Assembly (NCBI RefSeq): GCF_965661665.1
Contig: NZ_CBFIEO010000004.1
Location: forward strand, 1-64,000
From: Cognatiyoonia sp965661665
GTDB lineage: Bacteria; Pseudomonadota; Alphaproteobacteria; Rhodobacterales; Rhodobacteraceae
Direction of reading: 5' to 3'
Length of the DNA stretch: 64,000 bases
The notes under the pieces were generated by a model. It was not told the DNA's origin, did not search any database, and was given only the letters and a program-made list of their open reading frames with translations. Both the position numbers and the translations under genes were made by a program. This document shows, piece by piece, positions 1 through 8,018 of the stretch (positions are counted from its first letter, which is position 1; each line of letters begins with the position of its first letter).

Positions 1-1460
1 TGATGGAGATGGACGCCGCTTCCCGCACAGGTGTAGGCGACATCCGTGAAATCATTGACAGCGTACATTATCGCGCCGCTTCCGCCCGCTACAAAATTTA
101 TATCATCGACGAAGTACACATGCTGTCGAAGAACGCGTTCAACGCGCTTTTAAAAACGCTGGAAGAACCGCCAGAGCACGTGAAATTCATCTTTGCGACA
201 ACTGAAATTCGGCAGGTGCCCGTCACGGTGCTGTCGCGCTGTCAGCGATTTGATCTGCGCCGGATCGAGCCCGAAGATCAGATCGCCCTGTTACGCAAGA
301 TCGCAACGGCCGAGGGGGGAAAGATTTCAGACGATGCGCTGGCGCTTATCACCCGCGCCGCCGAAGGGTCCGCCCGTGATGCGCAATCCCTGCTGGATCA
401 AGCGATCTCGCATGATTCTGCTGAAACCACCGCCGATCAAGTGCGCGCGATGCTGGGTCTTGCCGACCGTGGTCGGGTGCTCGACCTGTTTGATATGATC
501 CTGCGGGGCGATGCGGCGGCTGCCCTGACGGAGCTTTCGGGCCAATACGCAGATGGGGCCGATCCGATTTCAATCCTGCGCGATCTGGCGGAGATTGCGC
601 ATTGGGTCAGCGTCATCAAGATCACGCCCGACGCCGCCGACGACCCCACCGTCAGCCCTGATGAGCGGGTGCGCGGCAAAGATATGGCCGACGCCCTGCT
701 TATGCGGGTCTTGTTGCGGATATGGCAGATGCTTTTGAAAGCGCTGGAAGAGGTGTCGATGGCACCGAATGCGATGATGGCCGCGGAAATGGCGATCATC
801 CGGCTCACTCATGTGGCCGACCTACCCACGCCAGAAGAGTTGGTAAAAAAGCTGAAAGACGCAACGCCGCCCCCGTCAGGTGGGCCAAGCGGCGGGCCAC
901 GGGCACCTGCACCGCAACCGTCTCCGACAAACGCGACATCCACTACCCCCGCGCCGACCCACGCCACACCATCCGGCCCGACGGCAAGTGCCGCGACAGC
1001 GCCAGTTTTGGCGGAGGAGGCGCTGGCCCATTACGCGCGATTTGAGGATGTGGTGGACTTGATCCGCACCCACCGCGACGTCAAATTGCTTGTCGAGGTC
1101 GAAACCGGCCTGCGGTTGGTCAGCTACCAACCCGGCCGCATCGAGTTTAGCCCGTCAGAGGCGGCACCTACCGATCTGGCACAGCGGCTCGGCTCCCGCT
1201 TGCAAAGCTGGACCGGCAATCGCTGGACGATTTCTGTATCCAACGACGCAGGCGCACCGACCATCGCCGAAGTGCGCGACGCGACGGAGTTGAAGACCAA
1301 GCAAGAGGCCGAAGCGCACCCGTTGGTGCAAGCAGTCATAGCTGCCTTTCCCAAAGCCACGATCACCGAAGTGCGCACAGCAGATGATCTGGAACAAGAC
1401 GCGCTGGAAGACGCGCTTCCTGAAGTCGATGAGGAGTGGGATCCATTCGACGACGACTGA
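1..1460 (+). CDS. dnaX: DNA polymerase III subunit gamma/tau, 5' end outside window
   Basis: Clamp-loader ATPase (tau/gamma) of the replicative polymerase. The reading frame is open from the first base of the window, so the N-terminus with the P-loop is missing. Visible in order: the Walker B segment IIDEVHML (about residue 34 of the visible part), the sensor motif FATTE, the SRC arginine-finger motif in VLSRCQRFDL, the AAA+ lid, then domain III. A Pro/Thr/Ser-rich linker lies at about 290-335, followed by the tau C-terminal domain and an acidic tail ending EEWDPFDDD. This is the usual alphaproteobacterial DnaX layout, followed by ybaB and recR. The stop overlaps the next small gene by 25 bp. 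Confidence 0.95.
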   Translation, partial: MEMDAASRTGVGDIREIIDSVHYRAASARYKIYIIDEVHMLSKNAFNALLKTLEEPPEHVKFIFATTEIRQVPVTVLSRCQRFDLRRIEPEDQIALLRKIATAEGGKISDDALALITRAAEGSARDAQSLLDQAISHDSAETTADQVRAMLGLADRGRVLDLFDMILRGDAAAALTELSGQYADGADPISILRDLAEIAHWVSVIKITPDAADDPTVSPDERVRGKDMADALLMRVLLRIWQMLLKALEEVSMAPNAMMAAEMAIIRLTHVADLPTPEELVKKLKDATPPPSGGPSGGPRAPAPQPSPTNATSTTPAPTHATPSGPTASAATAPVLAEEALAHYARFEDVVDLIRTHRDVKLLVEVETGLRLVSYQPGRIEFSPSEAAPTDLAQRLGSRLQSWTGNRWTISVSNDAGAPTIAEVRDATELKTKQEAEAHPLVQAVIAAFPKATITEVRTADDLEQDALEDALPEVDEEWDPFDDD

Positions 1461-1843
1461 TCGCCGCGCTCGCCCTCGCCCCATCCTCTGTGCTGGCAAA
1501 GGTTTGCGACAAAGAGCGCCCGAATTGGGACGGCACTCCCGTCTCTGCTATTGGGGAGGCAATCGTACTTTTCTCCACCCTGCCCTCGCTCGCGTTGATA
1601 GCCGCGACTCTCATCGTTCTGCGCTACAAAAGCGTCTGGGGCGGGCTCGCGGTTGTGGTGGCTTGGACGGCGTTGGTCTCCATCATCAATTCAGAACGGA
1701 TAAATTCCCTGCGCAAGGCTGCAGTGGATGAAGGCTGCATTGGCCCTAACACCTTGTTCATCGCGATTACGATTGCGATATGTATTGCAATTGTTCTTTA
1801 CACCGCCCCACGACTGTCGGCGGACAAAAACGGAGAAAGCTAA
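1436..1843 (+). CDS. Small membrane protein between dnaX and ybaB
   Basis: About 135 residues of unknown function. It begins with an Arg-rich then hydrophobic stretch (RRRLIAALALAP) that looks like a signal or anchor. A short Cys-containing segment (VCDKERPNWDG) and three hydrophobic helices follow (around LIAATLIVL, LAVVVAWTALV, FIAITIAICIAIVLY), ending in a short charged tail one base before ybaB. The gene overlaps the end of dnaX. The coordinate given uses a GTG at 1436. A better-spaced AGGAG (1432-1436) would instead point to an ATT codon at 1445 giving the more natural N-terminus RRRLIAAL, so the start is unsettled. Position suggests cotranscription with dnaX and ybaB. Confidence 0.6.
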   Translation: MGSIRRRLIAALALAPSSVLAKVCDKERPNWDGTPVSAIGEAIVLFSTLPSLALIAATLIVLRYKSVWGGLAVVVAWTALVSIINSERINSLRKAAVDEGCIGPNTLFIAITIAICIAIVLYTAPRLSADKNGES

Positions 1844-2188
1844 ATGCTCAAAGGTCTCGGTGGCCTTGGCGACATGGCCAAGATGATGAAACAAGCCCAA
1901 GAAATGCAGGGCAAGATGGAACAGATGCAAGAAGATCTGAACTCCATGACTGTGGTGGGCGAAAGCGGCGCGGGTCTTGTCAAAGCCACGGCCACCGCAA
2001 AAGGTGAGCTGATCGCGCTCAACATTGATCCATCGATCTTCAATGGCGATGAGAAAGAAGTGGTCGAAGATTTGATCCTCGCCGCAATCAAAGACGCACA
2101 AGCCAAGGCGCAAGAACGCAGCCAACAGGAAATGGCCAAGATGGCTGAAGGCATGGGCTTGCCAACTGGCATGAAACTGCCATTCTGA
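1844..2188 (+). CDS. ybaB: YbaB/EbfC family nucleoid-associated protein
   Basis: A 114-residue DNA-binding protein of the YbaB/EbfC family, which binds DNA as a dimer and usually sits between dnaX and recR. It has the Met/Gly-rich N-terminus (LKGLGGLGDMAKMMKQAQ), the helix MQGKMEQMQEDL, the central beta segment with TVVGESGAGLVKATATAKGE, and the C-terminal helix with EDLILAAIKDAQAKAQE. Length and order match the family. It starts on the base after the upstream small membrane gene, and 73 bp separate it from recR. Confidence 0.93.
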   Translation: MLKGLGGLGDMAKMMKQAQEMQGKMEQMQEDLNSMTVVGESGAGLVKATATAKGELIALNIDPSIFNGDEKEVVEDLILAAIKDAQAKAQERSQQEMAKMAEGMGLPTGMKLPF

Positions 2189-2215
2189 ACACACCTGATC
2201 CTTTCGCTAAAAAAA

Positions 2216-2240
2216 CCTTCGCCGAAGGCTTTGGCCTCTC
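2216..2240 (+). repeat. Short 3'-flank hairpin repeat, copy downstream of ybaB
   Basis: CCTTC GCC GAAGG (2216-2228) followed by a CTTTGGCC tail, preceded by an A-run. It lies just downstream of the ybaB stop and reads in the same direction. It resembles three other elements found immediately after stop codons in this window (8937-8957, 51885-51916, 62617-62648) with the scheme CCTCC-GC-GGAGG then a T-rich/GGCCAAAG tail. It may act as a weak terminator or mRNA end. Confidence 0.4.
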
Positions 2241-2261
2241 GGCAGAAAGGTCAATCTTGGA

Positions 2262-2855
2262 ATGAGTAGCGGCTCTGAAGATCTTGAAAACCTGATTGCG
2301 CTGATGGCGAAGCTGCCCGGCTTGGGGCCACGGTCGGCGCGGCGGGCTGTGTTACATCTGATTAAGAAGCGCAGTCTGCAACTCATTCCCCTGGCAGAGG
2401 CGATGCACCGCGTGGGCGCAACCGCGCGGGAATGCCTGAATTGCGGAAACATTGGCACGACCGACATCTGTGAAATCTGCGATGCACCAAAGCGGGCGAC
2501 GGGCCAGATTTGCGTGGTTGAGGATGTTGCCGATCTTTGGGCGATGGAGCGTGCCGCGGTCTTCAAGGGGCGGTATCACGTGTTGGGCGGCACGCTTTCC
2601 GCGCTTGATGCCATTGGGCCGGACGAGTTGCGTATCCCGAAACTGGTGGATCGGTGCAAAACCGAAGAGGTGACGGAGGTCATCCTAGCTCTCAGCGCCA
2701 CAATCGACGGTCAAACGACCGCGCATTACATCGCCGATCAATTGCCTGGCGTGACGGTCACATCGTTGGCGCAAGGTGTCCCTGTAGGGGGAGAGTTGGA
2801 TTACTTGGACGACGGCACGATCACGGCCGCGCTGAACGCCCGTAAGTCGATCTAG
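2262..2855 (+). CDS. recR: Recombination mediator RecR
   Basis: A 197-residue RecR, which works with RecO (and RecF) to load RecA on gapped DNA. Visible features: the N-terminal helix-hairpin-helix region (KLPGLGPRSARRAVLHL), the four-Cys zinc finger CLNCGNIG...CEIC at about residues 57-72, and the Toprim domain starting at VVEDVADLWAMERA with the later DELRIPKLVDR and TVTSLAQGVPVGGELDYLD segments. Length is normal for the family. It is the last gene of the dnaX-ybaB-recR run; a GAACGGCG/CGCCGTTC hairpin follows the stop. Confidence 0.95.
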   Translation: MSSGSEDLENLIALMAKLPGLGPRSARRAVLHLIKKRSLQLIPLAEAMHRVGATARECLNCGNIGTTDICEICDAPKRATGQICVVEDVADLWAMERAAVFKGRYHVLGGTLSALDAIGPDELRIPKLVDRCKTEEVTEVILALSATIDGQTTAHYIADQLPGVTVTSLAQGVPVGGELDYLDDGTITAALNARKSI

Positions 2856-2863
2856 AAACGACG

Positions 2864-2889
2864 AACGGCGACGTTTCCACCGCCGTTCT
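2864..2889 (+). terminator. Hairpin after recR
   Basis: Perfect 8-bp inverted repeat GAACGGCG (2864-2871) and CGCCGTTC (2882-2889) with a 10-nt loop, nine bases past the recR stop. There is no T-run after it, so it is a candidate 3'-end hairpin rather than a classical intrinsic terminator. Confidence 0.4.
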
Positions 2890-3152
2890 GAGTGCGTAAA
2901 TTCCATGTAATGAATACACCACGCACAGGTGTACTCCCCACCGTTTAAAAATAAACAAACAAAAAACTCTGCAACGTGGTTCTTGCGAACCTCCGCCATA
3001 ATTGTTGGCGACGGTTATCATTAATATGACAACACACCGTTTCCAAATACTGGATAACCTTACCTTTAGGGGTGTGGCACGAATGCACGACTGCGCCGCG
3101 AGCATACCAAGCGGCCGACTTTCTCGGCCTATGATTCTCTTACCGATTCCCC

Positions 3153-3183
3153 ACTAAAAGACCCCACAATGTGGAGCCTTCTT
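3153..3183 (-). terminator. trcR: Probable intrinsic terminator of trcR
   Basis: Read on the minus strand: AAGAAGG, then CTCCAC-att-GTGGGG (one G-T pair), then TCTTTTAG. Stem plus T-tract 20-50 bp beyond the trcR stop fits a Rho-independent terminator. Confidence 0.55.
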
Positions 3184-3202
3184 TAAGACTTGTCGGAATC
3201 GC

Positions 3203-3967
3203 TTAATTTTCGTCGTCTTCGGCATCGTCTGGCAAATTGAAAAAGCTGTCGGCGTCGACAATGTCATCACCCTGTTTAGCCGTCTCAACGGCGGTAGAAT
3301 CATCTGCACCGTCGCCAAGGCTAAAGGTTTCGAGACCAGCGATCGCTGTTGGAATCTTTGGTTCCGCATCCATCGCCAAACTCTGCTCGGTCGAGACGAG
3401 TTTGCGCCGCTCATCGTCGGACATCACGGTGCCCTCTTTCGCCTTCTTGGCGTTGGCCTTTTGCACGGCAAGGTCAAGCTCCGACTGCTTGCAGAGGCCA
3501 AGGGCCACAGGGTCGATTGGCTCAAGGTTATTGATGTTCCAATGGGTCCGGTCGCGGATCGACTGGATCGTTGGCTTTGTTGTGCCAACCAGTTTGGAAA
3601 TCTGGCCATCAGACAGCTCTGGATGGAACTTGACCAGCCAGTAGATGGAGGCCGGACGATCCTGACGCTTGGACAGCGGTGTGTAGCGGGGACCACGGCG
3701 CTTTTCTTCGCCTGCGCTCGCTGGGTTGAACAGAAGCTTCAGCTTGTGAAGCGGATCCTTCTCTGCCTTGTCGATCTCTTCCTGTGTCAGCTGCTTGTTG
3801 GCAATCGGGTCGAACCCTTTGACGCCCACAGCCACATCGCCATCGGCAATGCCCTGCACCTCAAGCTCGTGAAAGCCGCAGAAATCCGCGATCTGTTTGA
3901 AAGTGATTGTTGTGTTGTCGCAAAGCCAAACCGCAGTTGCCTTAGCCATAATCGGTGTATTTGACAT
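3203..3967 (-). CDS. trcR: Cell-cycle transcriptional regulator TrcR (DUF1013)
   Basis: A 254-residue protein of the alphaproteobacterial DUF1013/TrcR family, described as an RNA-polymerase-associated regulator of the cell cycle. The N-terminal part carries a helix-turn-helix-like segment (TVWLCDNTTITFKQIADFCG region), then DPIANKQLTQEEIDKAEKDP, a basic stretch (KRRGPRYTPLSKRQDR) and a second HTH-like part (LSDGQISKLVGTTKPTIQSI). The tail is acidic (DDAEDDEN). The start is the ATG at 3965-3967, chosen because AAGGAG (3976-3981) lies 8 nt upstream and the product then begins MSNTPIMAKATAVW as in the family. It is divergent from the RNase T2 gene and followed by a likely terminator. Confidence 0.88.
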   Translation of the reverse strand: MSNTPIMAKATAVWLCDNTTITFKQIADFCGFHELEVQGIADGDVAVGVKGFDPIANKQLTQEEIDKAEKDPLHKLKLLFNPASAGEEKRRGPRYTPLSKRQDRPASIYWLVKFHPELSDGQISKLVGTTKPTIQSIRDRTHWNINNLEPIDPVALGLCKQSELDLAVQKANAKKAKEGTVMSDDERRKLVSTEQSLAMDAEPKIPTAIAGLETFSLGDGADDSTAVETAKQGDDIVDADSFFNLPDDAEDDEN

Positions 3968-4099
3968 TGTGTCTACTCCTTGGTGTGCAAACAGTTCTTT
4001 CCTGCGCCCTTGAGGGGGCTGACCGCTGGGGCCGGGTTCGCATTGTCCGGGAACTTGCGGCCTGTATAGTGACACCTGCCCCGTTAGGAAAGGTCCAAA

Positions 4100-4729
4100 A
4101 TGCGTCGCCTTTTATGCGCCGTCCTCTTTGCCGCCACCCCCGCATGGGCGGAAGATGTCGCGGGCGAGTTCGATTACTACGTGATGGCGCTGTCTTGGTC
4201 GCCCTCTTGGTGCGCGATCGAAGGCGACGCACGGCAATCACCACAATGCGATCAGTCCAACGATTTTGGCTGGATCCTGCATGGCCTCTGGCCGCAGTAC
4301 GAGGACGGCTGGCCCGCCAATTGCCGAACGTCCTTCCGCAACCCCTCCCGCCGTCAAACATCTGAAATGGCGGATATTATGGGGACGTCGGGCCTAGCTT
4401 GGCATCAATGGAACAAACACGGGGTGTGTTCCGGCCTATCGTCGGAAGATTACTACGCCCTTTCCCGCCTTGCCTACGAAAAGATCACGCGCCCACCCGT
4501 CTTTCGCCGCCTGGACCGCGCCGTCACCCTCCCCGCCTCCGTCATCGAAGACGCCTTCGTTCAGGCCAACCCCGACCTTGACCGAGACCAAATCACCGTG
4601 ACCTGCAAGCAGGATTACATTCAAGAAGCGCGGATTTGTTTGACACGCGATCTGGAATTTCGGGAATGTGGACGCGATGTGATCCGCGATTGCAATCTGG
4701 GCGACGCACAGCTCGACCCAATCCGTTAG
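4100..4729 (+). CDS. Secreted ribonuclease T2 family protein
   Basis: A 209-residue periplasmic or secreted endoribonuclease of the T2 family. It has a short signal peptide (MRRLLCAVLFAATPAWA, cleavage after AWA), the early strand YYVMALSWSPSWC, the first catalytic block HGLWPQ (residues 61-66) and the second block WHQWNKHGVC (101-110). Cysteines typical of the fold are present (C38, C50, C75, C110 and later ones). The catalytic His residues and Lys106 are there, but the Glu usually found between them (HEW) is Gln103. Six bases separate its stop from the ATG of the broken phosphotransferase gene that follows. Confidence 0.85.
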   Translation: MRRLLCAVLFAATPAWAEDVAGEFDYYVMALSWSPSWCAIEGDARQSPQCDQSNDFGWILHGLWPQYEDGWPANCRTSFRNPSRRQTSEMADIMGTSGLAWHQWNKHGVCSGLSSEDYYALSRLAYEKITRPPVFRRLDRAVTLPASVIEDAFVQANPDLDRDQITVTCKQDYIQEARICLTRDLEFRECGRDVIRDCNLGDAQLDPIR

Positions 4730-4734
4730 CTTTG

Positions 4735-5527
4735 ATGAGTTCCAAGCCTGTTGAAGAGCCAATAGAGGGCGGCAACACAAATACCGTCCGTCGTGCGCTG
4801 CGGCGATACTTTTCGGCGCAATCTGACGCCGCACAGCCAGACGATCCATCGGTACCTGACGCTATTGAGAGTCAAACGGGTTCCCGCCCCCGAGTTTCTG
4901 GGTATCGCCCCGCAAAGCCGCGAAATCCTTTCGTACATCGAAGGCGAAACAGATTATCCAGGCGACCTTTGGCTGAATGATGACGCGCTCATCAAATCCT
5001 ACCAAATCCTGCGGCACCTCCACGACGCATCAGTTGATTTTGTGCCATCGACTGCCACGAGTTGGGCCTACCACTAGCCTGACCAAACGCAGCATGAGGT
5101 GATCTGCCACAATGATTTTGCGCCCTACAACATGGTGTTCAGAGATGGTCTGCCGATAGCAATCCTCGACTTTGATCTTTGCGGGCCAGGTCCGCGCATT
5201 CGCGACCTGGCTTATCTGGCCTTCTGGATGGTGCCACTGTCCTTCACCTTCGACGACCTTGCACCACACACGGAGTCACAGCTGGCCAAGGGTTGCCCGC
5301 GCCTGAAGCTTCTTTGCGAGACATATGGGTGCGAATAGCCAGACGAGGTTATTCACATGATATCAGAGGTTTTGGAACATGTGAGTTCTGAAACATCTGC
5401 TATCCAAATGCTCGGATCAGACGCCGCTGAGCGGCTCAGACTTGGCGGTCACTTTGACCATTGGGCGAGGGAAGCTGAAGCCTTTGACGCTCAAAGGAAA
5501 GAGGTTCTCGAATCGATTCGAGATTAA
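4735..5527 (+). pseudogene. Broken aminoglycoside-phosphotransferase-like gene
   Basis: Remnant of an APH/choline-kinase-fold phosphotransferase. ATG at 4735 reads MSSKPVEEPIEGGNTNTV, then the frame shifts near 4784-4795; the homologous reading continues one frame over with RCGDTFRRNLTPHS and ILSYIEGE. In that frame there is an in-frame TAG at 5075-5077. After it come the catalytic Brenner motif ICHNDFAPYNMVF and the Mg-binding AILDFDLCGPGPRIRDLAYL. A second in-frame TAG lies at 5336-5338, and then 62 more family-like residues to TAA at 5525-5527. One frameshift plus two nonsense codons make it inactive as read. A sequencing error could explain one lesion, hardly three. Confidence 0.82.
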
Positions 5528-5531
5528 CCTC
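5501..5531. terminator. Strong inverted repeat between convergent gene ends
   Basis: An 18-bp perfect palindrome TCTCGAATCGATTCGAGA (5506-5523) is extended by GAGGTT (5501-5506) pairing with AACCTC (5526-5531). It spans the end of the broken phosphotransferase gene, 9 bp before the panB stop on the other strand. Candidate bidirectional terminator; no T-run. Confidence 0.45.
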
Positions 5532-5539
5532 GCCCTTCG

Positions 5540-6349
5540 CTAGTATGTCTCATCCTCACCTGGGAAGCTCCGGTCGCGCACGTCGCTGGCATAGCGCTCC
5601 ACTGCGCTCTCAATCGCCGGCCCCAAATCCGAATAGACCCGCACAAATTTCGGGGTCCAGTCGTTGAGGCCCAGCATATCCTCCAACACAAGGATCTGGC
5701 CGTCGCAGTCAGCTGAGGCGCCAATCCCAATCGTTGGAATGGCAATCTGTTTCGTGATCTTGGCAGCCAGTGGCTCCACCATGCCTTCGAGCACGACAGC
5801 AAAGGCCCCCGCCTCCGTCACGGCATGGGCATCGGCGATATGCGCGGCCCAAGTGTCTGCATCGTGGCCTTGGGTTTTGAACCCGCCCATGACATGGCTC
5901 GACTGCGGGGTCAGGCCGATGTGGGCCATCACGGGGATGCCACGTTCGACGAGGAAGCGGATTGTCTCGGCCATGCGCGCCCCGCCTTCCAGCTTCACCG
6001 CGCCACAAGAGGTATCCTTCATGATCCGCGCGGCATTGCGGAAAGCCATGTTCGGGCTTTCCTCATAGGTGCCAAAAGGCATATCAACGACGATCAACGC
6101 CTTCTGCGTGCCGCGCACCACTGCCTTGCCGTGCATGATCATCAGATCGAGCGGCACACCCACGGTGCTTTCCATCCCATGCATCACCATGCCGAGGCTG
6201 TCACCCACAAGGATGAAGTCGGCATGTTTGTCGACAATCGCCGCCGTATGCGCGTGATAGGAGGTGAGCGAGACGATCGGCTCCCCCCCTTTGCGGGCAG
6301 AGATTTGTGGCACCGTCATGCGGCGGATGGTTTCGGTTTGCTTGCTCAT
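5540..6349 (-). CDS. panB: 3-methyl-2-oxobutanoate hydroxymethyltransferase
   Basis: First step of pantothenate synthesis: transfers a hydroxymethyl group from methylene-tetrahydrofolate to 2-ketoisovalerate. 269 residues, normal length. Visible motifs: ISARKGGEPIVSLTSYHA at the start, the Mg-binding LVGDSLGMVMHG, VVVDMPFGTYEESP, AVKLEGGARM, the catalytic-Glu region AVVLEGMVEPLA, and IPTIGIGASADCDGQILVLEDMLGL. Its ATG overlaps the panC stop (ATGA at 6346-6349), so the two are translationally coupled. It is the last gene of the def-def-like-fmt-AKR-panC-panB run. Confidence 0.96.
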   Translation of the reverse strand: MSKQTETIRRMTVPQISARKGGEPIVSLTSYHAHTAAIVDKHADFILVGDSLGMVMHGMESTVGVPLDLMIMHGKAVVRGTQKALIVVDMPFGTYEESPNMAFRNAARIMKDTSCGAVKLEGGARMAETIRFLVERGIPVMAHIGLTPQSSHVMGGFKTQGHDADTWAAHIADAHAVTEAGAFAVVLEGMVEPLAAKITKQIAIPTIGIGASADCDGQILVLEDMLGLNDWTPKFVRVYSDLGPAIESAVERYASDVRDRSFPGEDETY

Positions 6350-7200
6350 CGCGTCACTTCCCGCTGATCAATCAAAAGTATGCCCCCAAAAAGGGCTGAA
6401 ATCATAATACCAATCGCGCCACAGAAGTCTCCCGTCGCTTGGTCAAACGTTGCTGCATCGACGAAATCAACCGCTTGCAGGTCGGCCAAAGGCTCCGCCG
6501 CGATGGTCGATTTGATCAAATCGGCTGCGTACTCGATCGCTGCGCCCCCTTGAAGCGCTTCTTCGGCAACCACCAAAGCCCTGTTCAGAACGGGTGCTAC
6601 GGCGCGGTGTTCTGGGGTCAGGCGTGCGTTGCGGGACGACAGCGCCAACCCGTCTGTGTCCCGCGCCGTTGGCACATCCCGCACAACAACCGGCATGTGC
6701 AAGTCTTGCACCATCCGCCTGATCACCGCCAATTGCTGGTAATCCTTCTGCCCGAAATAGACCTGATCCGGCCCGACGATGTTCAAAAGCTTGGTCACAA
6801 CCGTCGCCACACCGCGAAAATGGCCAGGCCGCACCAGTCCATGAAAGACGTTGGCGAGGCCTGTCGTCTCAACAATCGTTTCATCGCCGTCGGTGTAGAC
6901 CTGATCGACGGAGGGGAGAAACACAGCATCAACGCCCGCTGCCTCCAGCTTGGCAAAGTCCGCGTCATCGTCGCGCGGGTATTTTTCCAGATCGGAAGGG
7001 TCGCCGAACTGCGTAGGATTGACGAAGATCGAGGTCACGACGCCTTGGTTTTCCTTGAGCGCCTGCGCCACAAGCGACATGTGCCCTGCATGCAGTGCAC
7101 CCATTGTTGGGACCAGCCCAATCTCCCCTTTCGTTCGAAGCGCGTGGACTGTGGCCCGCATATCTTCAACTGTGCGACAAATCTTCATCGGTTCATTCAT
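6346..7200 (-). CDS. panC: Pantoate-beta-alanine ligase
   Basis: Condenses pantoate and beta-alanine with ATP to give pantothenate. Shows the nucleotide-binding VPTMGALHAGHMSLV, the family signature TSIFVNPTQFG, DQVYFGQKDYQQLAVI, and the KMSKS-like SSRNARLTPEHR. Start: ATG at 7200 (MNEPMKIC) or ATG at 7188 (MKICRTVEDM); the shorter form matches the usual PanC N-terminus. Neither has a clear Shine-Dalgarno sequence, and the start overlaps the end of the aldo/keto reductase gene. Product about 284 residues, normal. It overlaps panB by four bases. Confidence 0.95.
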   Translation of the reverse strand: MNEPMKICRTVEDMRATVHALRTKGEIGLVPTMGALHAGHMSLVAQALKENQGVVTSIFVNPTQFGDPSDLEKYPRDDDADFAKLEAAGVDAVFLPSVDQVYTDGDETIVETTGLANVFHGLVRPGHFRGVATVVTKLLNIVGPDQVYFGQKDYQQLAVIRRMVQDLHMPVVVRDVPTARDTDGLALSSRNARLTPEHRAVAPVLNRALVVAEEALQGGAAIEYAADLIKSTIAAEPLADLQAVDFVDAATFDQATGDFCGAIGIMISALFGGILLIDQREVTR

Positions 7201-8008
7201 CCCAAACTGGGCACCACGCCTCATCCACCAATCGCATCCCACAGTCGAGCGCATCTATCCGCGCGATGTGGTCTGGCGACAGCTCCTTTTGCTGCGCGGC
7301 AAAGTTTTCTTGAATGCGGTCGCGGTGGCCGGCCGACGGGATCACCCAAAAGCCCTTGGCCAACAGATAGGCCAAAGACACTTGGCTCGCCGTCGCGCCA
7401 ATCTCAGCACCAACCTCGTTCAGGACAGGGTCATCCAGCACAGCACCCCGCGCCAAAGGGCAATAAGCGGTCAGACGAATGCCCGCTGCCTTAGTGTGAT
7501 TTACGATCGAATGGTTGGCCAAGAATGGGTGTAGTTCCACCTGGTTGGTCATCAGCTTTCGATCACCCAAAAGCGCAATCGCGCGCTCCAGATAAGGGAT
7601 AGTGAAGTTGGACACACCGATGTTGCGGGTCAGACCAGCGTCATAAACGGCTGCAAATTGCGCCATGTAGTCTTCGATGTCGTATTCATCTTTGATCGAT
7701 GGGTAATGCAGCAGCAAAAGATCGACGGGGCCAACACCCAGCTTTTCCAAAGATGCCTCCACATGCGGTCGAATTTGACCGGGACCAAAGCTTTCGGGGG
7801 CCACCTTGGTTGTGACCCACAGCTCTTCGCGAAGTAGGTCAAAATCTGCAATGGCGCGGCCCACCTCCGCTTCGTTTTCATAGTTTTCTGCACAGTCGAG
7901 ATGCCTGTACCCAACCTCAAGCGCATCCAAAGTGCAGCGATAGCCACGGTCATTTGGCCGGTTCCACGTCCCGTATCCCAAAGCGGGAGCTGTCGTCATA
8001 CCTGTCAT
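7193..8008 (-). CDS. Aldo/keto reductase (2,5-diketo-gluconate reductase-like)
   Basis: A 271-residue NADPH-dependent oxidoreductase with a TIM-barrel fold. The catalytic tetrad is recognisable: Asp and Tyr in HLDCAENYENEAEVG, Lys in VTTKVAPESF and His in LLLLHYPS. Cofactor-binding parts GVSNFTIPYLE, NQVELHPFL, AYCPLARG and the C-terminal VIPSAGHRDRIQEN are all present. The substrate cannot be told. It lies between fmt (10-bp gap) and panC (short overlap). Pantothenate synthesis needs a ketopantoate reductase and none is seen here, but AKRs are not the usual ketopantoate reductases, so that role is only a possibility. Confidence 0.88.
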   Translation of the reverse strand: MTGMTTAPALGYGTWNRPNDRGYRCTLDALEVGYRHLDCAENYENEAEVGRAIADFDLLREELWVTTKVAPESFGPGQIRPHVEASLEKLGVGPVDLLLLHYPSIKDEYDIEDYMAQFAAVYDAGLTRNIGVSNFTIPYLERAIALLGDRKLMTNQVELHPFLANHSIVNHTKAAGIRLTAYCPLARGAVLDDPVLNEVGAEIGATASQVSLAYLLAKGFWVIPSAGHRDRIQENFAAQQKELSPDHIARIDALDCGMRLVDEAWCPVWDE

Positions 8009-8018
8009 TGTCCCCTCC

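Larger units (their letters stand above)
2856..3202. other. 347-bp intergenic region between convergent recR and trcR
   Basis: No coding sequence recognised on either strand. It holds a hairpin just after recR (2864-2889), an AT-rich stretch (about 2935-3060, including TTTAAAAATAAACAAACAAA), a perfect GGCCGA-ctttc-TCGGCC hairpin (3113-3129) and the trcR terminator candidate (3153-3183). A small RNA here cannot be excluded, but nothing identifies one. Confidence 0.5.

Noticed and set aside
2821..3105. Open frame across the recR-trcR gap
   Set aside because: AT-rich, no start site with a Shine-Dalgarno sequence and no family resemblance; treated as intergenic.
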